From contig NC_088779.1 of assembly GCF_954871325.1 (NCBI RefSeq), positions 13,270,846 to 13,334,845 on the forward strand: a DNA stretch of 64,000 bases, given 5' to 3'. A program made the position numbers and the translations under genes. Below, in pieces: positions 32,995 to 43,593 of the stretch (the stretch's first letter is position 1; the number at the start of each line of letters is the position of its first letter). The stretch comes from Gordionus sp. m RMFG-2023 (lineage: Eukaryota > Nematomorpha > Gordioida > Chordodea > Parachordodidae). The notes under the pieces are model-generated. The model was not told the origin of the DNA. It saw only the letters and a program-made list of their open reading frames with translations, and did no database searches.

Positions 32995-33505
32995 AATCTC
33001 CCAGTCCTATTGTTCTTAGACTGGAACCTGACCATTTAATGGTCTGGTCTTTTTCTCTGGGACCATAGTCCTAGCCATTTTTTAAATTATTTTTCAGTCT
33101 GGACCATATCTGGTCTGGCCATTTATTAATATTTAAGTTTGCCTTACTATTAAATTAATATAATTAGTGAATTTTTGTGTATATTTTATTTTATATTATT
33201 TTTCTAGAGTTATTTTAGCTTTTGTGTTTATTTTTCTTTTTTGGTTCATTTTTAATTTAAATTAACTATAAAAGTTTGTTAAAAAAGAATTATACTTAAT
33301 GAAATATTTATATTATAACAAATATTATTCATATTTGATTTGATATTGTTAACGTAAATTTAATAAAATGATAAAATAAGAATTAAATTAAGGATAACTA
33401 AAATATATTTAAAATTAAAAACCGATCTGGCCATATTCTGGACCACTCTTTTATTTGAGGACCATGGTTTGATCCATGTGTTGGTCATGTTCAGGCAAAA
33501 ACTAT
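32995..33505. repeat. Possible non-autonomous element with GGTCTGG / GGACCAT motifs
   Basis: CAGTCTGGACCATATCTGGTC, GGTCTGGTC, GGACCATAG, TCTGGCCAT and GGACCATGG recur in both orientations at both sides of an AT-rich middle. This subterminal style resembles the other hAT families here. Ends and target duplication were not resolved. Confidence 0.4.
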
Positions 33506-33921
33506 ATCAATACCTTCACTACCAGATATCAATATTAAAGATATTTTAAGAAATTAATAGTTACAAATTATATTTTTTTGAATGTATAATTTTTTTCTCA
33601 GACTAATATTGTCTTCCCTTTCAATACTTCATTTACTCATCAATTTTTAGAACCACCCCTCCAATAAATAAAAAATTTTCAAAAAAGTATAAATAGTTTT
33701 GAATAAATTACTATAAAATACAATTTTAAATGTGTTCCCTTGTTATAGATGGACTACTCAAGAGCTCAATATAAAAATGATAGTCAAATAAGTAAAAATG
33801 TGTAGTAATATGTAAAAACTATTTTAATTTTAAATAAATTTATAATAATCAGGATAATACTTGCTATAAAATATCTTAACATTTTTATTTTTAAAAAAAT
33901 GTGCCAATGTATTAAGCCAAC

Positions 33922-34074
33922 CTGCTTGAATTCAATATCAATTTCACTTGAAGCAGGTGAAGAAAGATCTGGAGTTCCTGGAAGTGATATAACTTCTTCC
34001 ATTATTGGAATATCTTTATCATCCCTTGAATCACAATCAACATTGTTAAATTTTTTTTTAGATTGAATTTCCAT
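33922..34074 (-). CDS. Candidate exon of an unrecognised gene (acidic, Ser/Pro-rich)
   Basis: 51 codons from M-E-I-Q-S to F-K-Q, ending CAG before GTTGGC, a good donor. A possible acceptor (CACTAG before ATGG) lies right in front, and another (CCTCAG) 12 bases upstream. The content (I-P-I-M-E-E-V-I-S-L-P-G-T-P-D-L-S-S-P, then S-S-E-I-D-I-E-F-K-Q) looks like a real cytoplasmic or nuclear protein segment and is less AT-rich than its surroundings. I do not recognise the family. It may be a first coding exon, since the frame is closed just upstream. Confidence 0.35.
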
Positions 34075-34960
34075 CTAGTGAATGGTCTGAGGAAAATATA
34101 TATTTATTGAAATTTTTGCAAAAATATAGTAGAGAAAAAGATTTTTAAAAAAAATTAGCCTGATTATTTAATTATTGTATATAAATTATATTTTACAATA
34201 TTTAGGAAAACCATGTCATAAATAAAATTATTGATATTAAAAATAGGCTTTATTTTTTTTCATTATCACATGTTATACGATATTAATACTCTTTTATTTT
34301 GGCATCAAAGAAACAATTCAAACAAATTAAGTATAAAAAAATCTTGGAAATAACGGCGTTGATAGTGAAATTAGCTGGAGCATCAATGTCGGATAAGGAA
34401 CCTTGACAGCTGTCTTTATGACATAATAAAAAAATATGAAATGGATTAATTGGGCATCTATTAGCCTAAGAGAAACTTCTAAAAATTAAAATATATTTTA
34501 ATTTAAAAAAGTCTAATTATAAATTAAATATAGGGAATTTATGGATCTAATTAGACAAGAATCAAGATATTTATTTAAGTAATAAAATAATTAAGTTTAT
34601 CACAATTTATTAGTATATATATTTTGGTAAAAGTTAATTATAAATAAAGAAACATTTGAATATTATTTCAACAAGAAAATTAATATTTTTTTGTTAAAAT
34701 CTTTGGGCCCTTTTAATGTTCGGCCCGGGCCGTTTAACAACACAGGTAAAAGAAAACACTACTTTAAAAAAAAGCTAATATTTAAATTTTCCATTATGCT
34801 AACTTATAATCGCAGACAAAGTTCACAATATAAATATATATAATATTGTTATAGATGTTTAAAAAAAATAAAATTTTAATATTAATAAATATTAAATTAA
34901 AATTATTTATTAAAAATTTAAATAATATGTATGTAATACATTTAAATAAAATACTCACAC

Positions 34961-35111
34961 CTAATGTGTGATAACCACTTTTTCCCGATAGCAGCTACAT
35001 CAACCTGCTCTTTTAGACAAGCGGCTTTAGATTTATTCAAAATAACATTCTAATCAATAAAAAAATCATACCTTTCTCCATTTTACAAACTCAAGCAGAA
35101 AATCGCCGTAT
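34961..35111 (-). CDS. Candidate exon(s) of an unrecognised gene
   Basis: On the minus strand, Y-G-D-F-L-L-E-F-V-K-W-R-K (35111-35072) ends at AAAG before GTATGA. A segment with K-S-K-A-A-C-L-K-E-Q-V-D-V-A-A-I-G-K-K-W-L-S-H-I-R (35049-34961) ends at TTAG before GTGTGAG, a strong donor. Only 22 bases (GT...AG) lie between the two, and joining keeps the frame, but that is too short for an ordinary intron. Further coding-like sequence lies at about 34300-34460. The family is unknown to me. Confidence 0.3.
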
Positions 35112-35119
35112 CTATAATT

Positions 35120-35835
35120 AGATCTAATTATCAAATATTTAAAACATCATGGCCCGACCTCGCCATTTGATATTTTATTTTTTTAAATGATTTTCTTCTT
35201 TTTATAAAAATATACATTTATTTCAATCTTTTTTTTTAACTTAAACTGATATATGACATATTTTATTATATTCTCTATATTATAAAGTTAATTTTTAAAT
35301 AATAATATTTTAATGAATTTTAATTTAAAAAAAATTAAATAAATAAAAATAATTATAAAAATATTATATAAATTTTTTATAATATATTGTAATATTAATT
35401 TAAATAAATTATAATATTAATTAAAATAAATAATAATATTTATTAAAAAATTTATAATAAATAAATATTCGAATATCCTTATAAAATATATCGCGATTTC
35501 TACCTATGATATTTTATAAAATCGCTATTTTTACTAACTTATTTTATTTTATTTTATATTCAAATTTATATTCTAAATAATAATATATAAAGTGGATATT
35601 TTGTATATATAAAAACATAATATAATTCTTTTTTTTAAATTTAATGAAATAATTTTCTTAAAGCTAGCTATTATGTGTTTTCAAATTATAAATAAAAGAC
35701 CATTCATATACAAAGTAATATAATATTCCTACATGCATAAAAATTTTTATAAAAAGAGGGAAAAAAATATATGTTAGATGGGGAAAAGGATGAAATAACA
35801 ATAATTAATATACCAAAAAAATGAGTGGGGAGGGG
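35120..35835. other. Very AT-rich DNA before gap, nothing recognised
   Basis: Low-complexity A/T sequence up to a G-rich end (GAGTGGGGAGGGG) at the N-run. Confidence 0.35.
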
Positions 35836-35845
35836 NNNNNNNNNN
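35836..35845. other. Assembly gap (10 N)
   Basis: Run of 10 N directly at the outer edge of the left arm of the large palindrome. The left flank of that arm is therefore unproven. Confidence 0.99.
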
Positions 35846-36290
35846 AAACCATTATAGAGAATGTATTTTATAGAGAAACATTTATAGAGAAAACAATTAT
35901 AGAGAATGCATTTACAGAGAATTGTTTTATAGAGAATGTAATTTATAGAAAATGATTTTAAAGAGAATTATTTTATAGAGAATGTCCTTTATAGAGAATG
36001 ACTTCAAAGCGAATGATTTTATAGAGAATGCCGTTTATAGAGAATGGTTTTATAGAGAATGTCGATTATAGAGAATGATTTTAAAGAGAATTATTTTATA
36101 GAGAAAGTCCTTAATAGAGAATGACTTCAAAGAGAATGATTTTATAGAGAATGTTGTTTATAGAGAATGATTTTAAAGAGAATTACTTTTATATAGAATT
36201 ATTTTGTAGAGAATTAAATTGTAGAGAATCATTTTGTAGAGAATTACATTGTAGAGAATTATATTATGGAAAATTATTTTCTAGATCTTG
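35846..36290. repeat. Minisatellite of ~15-bp TTTATAGAGAATGAT units, outer left
   Basis: About 28 degenerate units of the pattern (T/A)TTATAGAGAAT(G/T)NN. Orientation is TATAGAGAAT on the plus strand. The inverse array is at 52560-52803, and the palindrome centre has another such pair. Confidence 0.9.
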
Positions 36291-36361
36291 ATTTTATAGA
36301 GAAATATTATATATGGGACAATTGTAGAGTTCAAAAAATTTATGCGGGATTTGAAAAATAT

Positions 36362-38139
36362 CAGAGACCTGCAGGCCCGGCCCGGGCAGGGCCGGGCCTT
36401 ATTTTAAATTTTTTAAATATACCCGGGCCGGGCCTAAAAAAATTTTTTTTAAACATATCCGGGCCGGGCCTAAAAAATTTTTTTAAAATTATATCCGGGC
36501 CGGGCCGGGCCTAAGATTGTTAAACGCCGGGCCTTAATATTTTTTATAAAAATTTTTACATTATGAGTTAATGGTTATAAGATTATATTATATTATAGTT
36601 ATGATTAATATAATATTGGGTGATGGTTAACACTACCTAACAACCCACAGATCGATCTAATTATTAATTTCCTTCAAATTTATTCAAAGTATTAATATAT
36701 TTTTTTATAATTCATTTCTAAATTTTTAGAATATATTTTACCAAAACAATCAAATAAAGGAATATCACTTCTTAAAGTTTGTAATACCTTTCAAAGCGAA
36801 AAGGAGAAATAAAATTGATTTTACTTAATATAAAGCATTTTTTAATTGAAAAATTTGTTTTACACAAGTATCATTTTATTTATCTTTTTCTCTGTCCCAA
36901 ATTCAAGCAATTAAGTATGTAGTCAAGGACAGATCGCAAAATGATGGAAAACTATATAAAAGATTATATTAAATTACAAGAGGCTCAGGAAGTAAATGAA
37001 ATACCATCGACCAGTCAAATTACGACTGTTGTTAAACAAACTGAATCGTTTTATGACAAATGGGGCGATGGTAATTCTGGTAATATGTCAATACCCGATG
37101 ATGAATATTATAATTACATAAATAATAGATAAAACATTTAAGGTGGATAATTTGTTAGAGTGGTGGGCGGCTCATCAAAACGAATTTCCAATTTTAGCAA
37201 AATTGGCAATTCCTGCTTTAAGTGCAAGCTGTGAGCGGAATTTTTCCACTACTGGGAGAATTCTTGAAGAAAGAAGAAGTTATCTTCAACCTGAAAAGGT
37301 AGATATGCTTCTCTTTCTTCATGATAATTTGTGAATTTTTAATATCTTTCTTGAGTATAGGGTTTCGTCAATCATGCTGGTTTTTTACTTTGCAAACTGT
37401 CAAATATTTATTGCATTTATTATATTTACCTTGAGTCTTGAAAGTTTTTAATCCAACATTTTTCATTATTTTTTTTTACAATATTATATAATACAATTAT
37501 CTTCTTTTGCTAAAAATTTATATTATAAAATAAATTATATTAATATTGTGCAATTAGATTATATTTTCAAAATACTATTTATTATACATGCATTTTTTTA
37601 AATAGCGATTTATTTTTATTTTATAAATTAAATACAATATATTATATTCTCAAAATATTTTCCATTTTTATAAATTAAATATTAGTTTAATTTTTTTTTA
37701 ATGTAATATAAAATATAGTATATGACAAATATTATTACCATTTTTATGAAAGTTTTTTTTTATAAATGCAATATAAAATATAGTATATGCTCAAAATATC
37801 CATTTTTATAAATAACAGTTTTATAATTTTTATAAATTCAATATAATATTCTCAAAATATTAGCTTTTTAAATGTATTTTTTAAATAATAAGCGATAATA
37901 CTCGCTGAAAAATATGGTAAAATACCTCATAGGTGAAATTTTGTATAGACCAGGTCGAATATAATTTTAAAAAATTGCGAGCCGGGCCTGAAATTTTTTT
38001 TTTAAAAAATTTCCAAACCGGGCCTTAAATTTTTAAATCCGGGCCGGGCCGTAAAAAATTTTTTTAAAAAATATCCGGGCCTGCCTAAAAAATTTAAAAC
38101 CGGGCCGGGCCGTGCAAATGGTACCTCTGCAGGTCTCTA
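36362..38139 (+). mobile_element. hAT element with CCGGGC-rich ends, target duplication AAAAATAT
   Basis: Begins CAGAGACCTGCAGGCCCGGC and ends ...TACCTCTGCAGGTCTCTA; the inward ends share AGAGACCTGCAG. CCCGGGCCGGGCC blocks fill 180 bp inside each end. The perfect 8-bp duplication AAAAATAT lies at 36354-36361 and 38140-38147. The right arm of the palindrome keeps the same site unfilled, one AAAAATAT (inverse) at 52507-52514. It is the parent type of the short GGCCCG repeats elsewhere in the window. Confidence 0.95.
36941..37334 (+). pseudogene. hAT transposase C-terminal remnant
   Basis: Two adjacent frames (36941-37132 and 37143-37334), separated by stops and a shift. The second reads L-L-E-W-W-A-A-H-Q-N-E-F-P, then P-A-L-S-A-S-C-E-R-N-F-S-T-T-G-R-I-L, the hAT dimerisation domain with its catalytic Glu. 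It resembles ZBED-type hAT proteins. The BED finger and the first two catalytic Asp residues are absent, so the element is non-autonomous. Confidence 0.88.
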
Positions 38140-38799
38140 AAAAATATATCAAAATTAACATTTTAATAATACAATTCAGTTTATTTGTTGTATTTTTTCG
38201 ATGACTTTATTTGTTTCAACAATGGTTTTTTTGTAAAATCTTTTTAGTTCATATCAAGGTTTAGCTTGATTATAACTCAGCTAAACCAAACCTAAAACGA
38301 TTTGTTAAATATGTATTAACCGTTATTAAAGAGAATCTAAACTGAACAACCATTTTTAAAATTTTTATATATTGCATTTATATGTCAGCTAACTAAATTA
38401 GCCTATAGAAGGGTTCTTAACTTTACCCTTATGGATATAATATGACGGACGAGAATCTTGATTTTAATTTTAATTAAGAAAAGGTTTTAACCAGTTGTTT
38501 AGGTAAAAAATATGTCACATTCCCGTTCGTTCTGCGTTTCGGAACACGTTTCTAAATATAATTTTCTTTCTATTTTATTATACAAATTTTATTCATAAAT
38601 CTTTTTAATATAGATAACTAAGAATTCATTAATCTCTAATGGTACACATTTAGATGTATGCGATCGCTTTAATATATTGAGTGTCGAAAAGTGCCGATCT
38701 CTATTTGGGTTTCCACATATTTATAGAGAAACCAATATTTTTGATTTATAAGCACCATAATTTTGTCCTTCCTAAAAAACCAAAACCGTAAATTGAAGT

Positions 38800-38995
38800 A
38801 TATAAAATATTATAGCGAATGCATTACCGCAAATGCATTATCGCGAATGTATTATAGCGAACGCATTATATGCATTATAGCGAGTATAATACAGCGAAAA
38901 TATTATAGCGAATGCATTTTCGCAAATGTATTATCGCGAATTCATTGTCGCGATTGCATTATCTCAAATGAATTACATCAGTTACTATATCGGGA
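38800..38995. repeat. Minisatellite of ~15-bp GCGAATGCATTA units, left arm
   Basis: Roughly a dozen degenerate units such as TTATAGCGAATGCATTA and TTATCGCGAATTCATT. The inverse array at 51590-51895 is longer (about 20 units), so the two arms have changed unit number independently. Confidence 0.9.
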
Positions 38996-41162
38996 ATGGA
39001 CTTTGATGAAAACTACAATTTTATATTTATCGACCTTTAGACAGACTTACTTGAACCTGGAAATTAAGTTAAAGTTGGGCTTGGGTCTAAAAATATTTTT
39101 TTTTTAAATAGGGTTAAGGCTTTTGATTTTTTTGACTCAAAAAATATAAAAAAGATTCTAAGCAATAAAATAGATTTCTCTAAAGATTAGGGTAAAGGAT
39201 TTAAATTTTTATATTAATTGATTGTTTAATATGCGTTTAGGTATATTTTTCAATTAAATTTGGGACAGGACAAGCTCAGGCCTAAAATTTAAAATTATGG
39301 CTAGGCTCCTAAAAATAAAGATTTTGGATGGAGCTTTGGCCGAAATAAATAAAATTTGCAAGGCACTAAGAAAAAAAGTTTTATTTAAAACATTAAACCA
39401 AAAAGATAATTAGACTTCGGATTTATATTATTCTTTGACAAAGCATGCTTTAATTAGTGAGGGATTTAGTATGGACTTGATAAACATTTTTTGATAATAA
39501 ATTTATATAAAGTTCTCTTATTGTTTAATCAAAAAGACAAGGTCAAAGCTTATCACAACAAGACATGAAACAATATTCAGCATCATAGGTAGATTGTCGA
39601 ATTGAATTACTATCCATCTCAGTACTTAATTAGTGTAATCTCTGATGATGAAATTGCCACTATTGTGACTTAGGAATTGGGAAAAAAATAGATTATTGAT
39701 TTCCTTAATTGATTCTTGCTAAGTTCTTGCTTCCTGACGAGTCTTTTTTCCAATTATGTGATCAAAGACAAAATTATATAAAAATAGATATAGAAATATA
39801 ATAAATATAAATAGAGCTAAAATTGAATGAATTGAACATGCCTCATATATTATTAAAAATAACTTATCTATTTTTAACACAAATTATAGTATATTTCCAT
39901 TTCACTTCAGTTGCTATATTTTATTAATCTGATGAATGTCATAAATTTTATTAGAGTGGCGATAATAGTGATTGGACGTTACTATCATCGCTGAAGATGA
40001 GAAAATTTAATGGAATGAAATATTTACTTTGTGAGTTGTACTTCAAGGAGTAGATACAACCCTAAAAAATCGAAAGGTGGAAAATATCTCTTTTTTACAT
40101 TTTCTATGCCTTTATATATAACTGTCTCAGGAAGCTTAGATAATGAAAATCCTTATGCTTTGCTGGAAAATAAAAATATTGCTTTAATCATGAAAATTTT
40201 TTTGAAACATATACTCCTCCCAACAGAAAAGTTTGAATAAATAATTAGCCCTAATGATACGAAGAAATTTAAATATTAATGATAATTATACTTGCTTATA
40301 ACACCAGATCTATAGACCGACTACCAATAATAAAAAGACGCTTAACCATTCAAACAATGTGAAACAGGACCTTTTACCACAGGGGAAGGGGTTATAACTC
40401 AAGATTGGCATTGAAATTAAAATGGGTAGTTTGTATTTGGAATCCGTTGTTCTAATTTTGATGTGGTATAGGAAATGAAGGGAGTGGGGGAAGAAGGGGG
40501 TAGTATTATAATATATGATGCAAAATCTTTTGATAATTAGGTATTTGAAATAACTTCTAAGTGTAAAAGAGTTAGTAAAATATTGTGCAATCTGCTGCAA
40601 ATATCAAGCTTCGATATTTTTTAAAGAAAGACATTACAATGTGATGGAAATCAGTGTATATCATGATACAAAGCTTCTTATAATCATATGATGACAAGCT
40701 TGTCTGTGAACCAACCATATTTAAACAAATTGGTATCAATAAATATAATCCCTATATGTAAATAAAAAATTTCTTATAAATATTAAAAGTCTGATCTTCG
40801 GAATGTTTAACAAGTTCAAAAAACCTATAAAAAACATTTTAAACTTTTTGATTCACCTTTCTCTACACTCCTAAGGAGTTTAGGCTTGTAATAAGAAATT
40901 TTTATTTTACTAAAATCAATTTAGAGAAAAAAGTGTATTATTTTAAATTTTGTCGATGTATAATTTTTAGGTGAGGGTTTGAACTATCATTTTGTATTTT
41001 GTAAATTCAGATACAATTATTTTCGGACCTATGACAATTTTGACAGAAATTGATCCAACCACCCCCTGGTCTTCCCTACCTGCCCTGTGAATATTAGACA
41101 GTACTCTAATGATCTTTTAACTAAACATAATGTTGGTAAGGCGATAGTTTAATAGGTAATGT

Positions 41163-41795
41163 TTTATTTTTTGTTATTATTTGCATTTAAAATCATTAAT
41201 TGAGTGCGTTTTATTAAATTTAAAAATCTGATTTTGACAGAAATGCACCTGAATAAGGGTAGAATACCCACCCTTAATGTTGCGCAATCGGTTAATTTTA
41301 GGCAATTCCAAAACGTTAGCCAAGTTTTTAGATTAAAAAATTCTCTAAGCATAATTAGGCTTAGCATAAAAATAGCGAAAACTAATTATTCAAAAATTAG
41401 GCATCGGCTAAGGAGTCGGTTAATCGCCCGTCATATATCGTTACATAATAAATATATAAAATAATTTTAATAAAGGCTAGGCTTAGTGTTGCGTAACGCT
41501 GACGGGCGATTAGCCTAGCTCCCAGTCCCTACATTTTGTCTAATTAGTTTTAGGCGATTTTTCGGTTAAGCCAAATTATGTTTAGCTGATTTTTAGGCTA
41601 CTAACACTACTTATAAATTTCAGATTAATGTAAATTAAAATTTCTTCAGAAGTTTAATATAAGATCTTCTGAAATTTATAGGGTGGGTATTCTACACATA
41701 TCATAATGCATTTTCGGCAAAATCAGATATAAAATTTAATAAAACGCGCTCAATTTATGATTTAAAATGAAAAAATAGAACAAAATAAAATTATT
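41163..41795. mobile_element. ~630-bp MITE-like palindrome within the left arm
   Basis: About 110 bp at the left (ATTAATTGAGTGCGTTTTAT ... GTAGAATACCCACCCT) is repeated in inverse at the right (AGGGTGGGTATTCTACAC ... ATAAAACGCGCTCAATTTAT). The inside has TTAGTGTTGCGTAACGC and GGCGATTAGCC motifs. It also exists in the right arm (about 46790-47400), so it predates the large duplication. Confidence 0.75.
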
Positions 41796-41901
41796 AAATG
41801 CAAAAATATTTTGGCGCAATCGTATGAAATTCCCATGGTAGATTCTCTTCGGAATTGGTAAAATCAGATTTATTAGGGAAATTATAAAAGCGCACTATAA
41901 T

Positions 41902-42110
41902 CAGAGACCTACAGGCCCGACCTTAAACTTGGGACGTATTTTAATTTTTTTAAATACACGGGCCGGGTCAAAAAAAGCTTTTTTTAAAAAACTCAAGCCG
42001 GGCCATATATTTTAAAACCAAATATTTTAACACCATTATTATCTAGGCAAATTAAAAATAGATAATATATTTTTTAAAAATCGGGGCCGGGCCAAGCAGA
42101 TTAAAATAAT
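41902..42110. repeat. GGCCCG-type repeat, left-arm copy
   Basis: Opens CAGAGACCTACAGGCCCGAC and has CACGGGCCGGGTC and GGGGCCGGGCC inside. Present in both arms (other copy 46432-46683), so this family was active both before the duplication and after it (36362-38139). Confidence 0.7.
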
Positions 42111-42449
42111 GCACAAAGCAACTAAATATTGACAAAATTTTCTAAAACAATTGGCGTAAGGCTGGCTTTGTTGCTAATAGTTTTTTTTAAATGGCTACTC
42201 TACTAGTTAAAGCAAATCACTATTAGAAACTGATAAAGAAGGAAACATTTTCATAATTTTTACTACTTCTAATTGTTCAGCGTATTTTAAAAAAAATAAC
42301 AAGAGGAAACTCAAAAATATTATCATAATTATTCATAAGCAATACAAATCAGGAACGTGAATAAATTTTTTTATGATTATTTTTTCCCTTTTTTTATTCA
42401 AGGGTTCCGAGAATTTATATGACGGCATCTGGCTTTTTTTGACAAAATT

Positions 42450-43345
42450 TATTTCTAAAATAATACTTAATTCATTTTCTATAAAATTCTATAAAATTAT
42501 TCTCTACTTCTCTACAAAATAATTCTCTCTAAAACAATTCTCTGTAAAATTCTCTATAAAATAATTCTCTGTAAAACAATTCTCAGTAAAATATTCTCTA
42601 TAAAATCATTCTCTATAAACGACATTCTATAATTGTTTTCTCTTTAAAAGTTTCTCTATAATAAATTCTCTATAAAATCATTCTCTATAAACGAAATTCT
42701 CTACAAAATCATTCTCTATAAATGAGATTCTCTATAAACGAGATTCTCTATAATTGTTTTCTCTTTAAAAGTTTCTCTATAAAATAAATTCTCTATAAAA
42801 TCATTCTCTATAAACGATATTCTCTACAAAATCATTCTCTATAAATGTTATAAACGACATTCTCTATAATTGTTTTCTCTTTAAAAGTTTCTCTATAAAA
42901 TAAATTCTCTATAAAATCATTCTCTATAAACGATATTCTTTATAAATGACATTCTCTACAATTGTTTTCTCTATAAAAGTTTCTCTATATTTTCATTCTC
43001 TATAAAAGATAGACGGGATCCCCTTTACAGAGAATCCTTTATAGATAATTTATTTTATAGAGAAACTTTTAAAGAGAAAACAATTATAGAGAATGTCGTT
43101 TATAGAAAATCTCATTTATAGAGAATGATTTTATATAGAATGTCGTTTATAGAGAATGATTTTATAGAGAATATTTTACAGAGAATTGTTTTACAGAGAA
43201 TTATTTTATAGAGAATATTTTACAGAGAATTGTTTTAGAAAGAATTATTTTATAGAGAAGGATTTTATAGAGAATAATTTTATATTGAAGAATTTTATAG
43301 AGAATGATTTTATAGAAAATGAATTAAGTATTATTTTAGAAATAA
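42450..43345. repeat. Palindrome centre: two opposed TTTATAGAGAAT arrays
   Basis: From 42450 to about 43005 the units read ATTCTCTATAAA; from about 43025 to 43345 they read TTTATAGAGAAT. The turn-over point is a short unique spacer, AGACGGGATCCCC (about 43008-43020). The left half is longer than the right, again by unit-number change. Confidence 0.9.
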
Positions 43346-43593
43346 ATTTTCTCAAAAAAACAAGCCAGATGCCTTCATATTTCTCGGAACCCTTGAATAA
43401 AAAAAGGGAAAAAATAATCTTAAAAAAATTTATTCACGTTCCTGATTTGTATTGCTTATGAATAATTATGATAATATTTTTGAGTTTCCTGTTGTTATTT
43501 TTTTTAAATACGCTGCTGAACAATTAGAAGTAAATGCTAAAATTATGAAAATGTTTCCTTCTTTATCAGTTTCTATTAGTGCTTTGCTTTAAC

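Larger units (their letters stand above)
35846..43010. repeat. Left arm of a giant palindrome (~5.4 kb without later insertions)
   Basis: The arm can be followed in inverse orientation in the right arm along its length: the TTTATAGAGAAT array, the site of the 36362-38139 insertion, the GCGAATGCATTA array, and further landmarks (e.g. GGATGGAGCTTTGGCCGAAA at about 39336, AATCTGCTGCAAATATCAAG at 40589, CCAAAACGTTAGCCAAG near 41307). By eye identity is about 90-95 percent, so it is a real, aged duplication rather than a mirror-image assembly error. Short coding-like stretches in it (e.g. near 39600-39700 and 40031-40240) could not be assigned to a family. The nature of the whole is unknown. Confidence 0.85.

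Noticed and set aside
36266-36514. 82-codon frame ending in repeated GPGL/RPG
   Set aside because: It reads through the CCCGGGCCGGGCC blocks of the hAT end and the flanking minisatellite; not a gene.
35846-43010. Assembly mirror artefact as full explanation of the palindrome
   Set aside because: Arms differ by substitutions, array lengths and cleanly inserted transposons, each with an unfilled site in the other arm.
43186-43461. 91-codon frame rich in F-I-E-N at the palindrome centre
   Set aside because: It is a translation of the TTTATAGAGAAT minisatellite.
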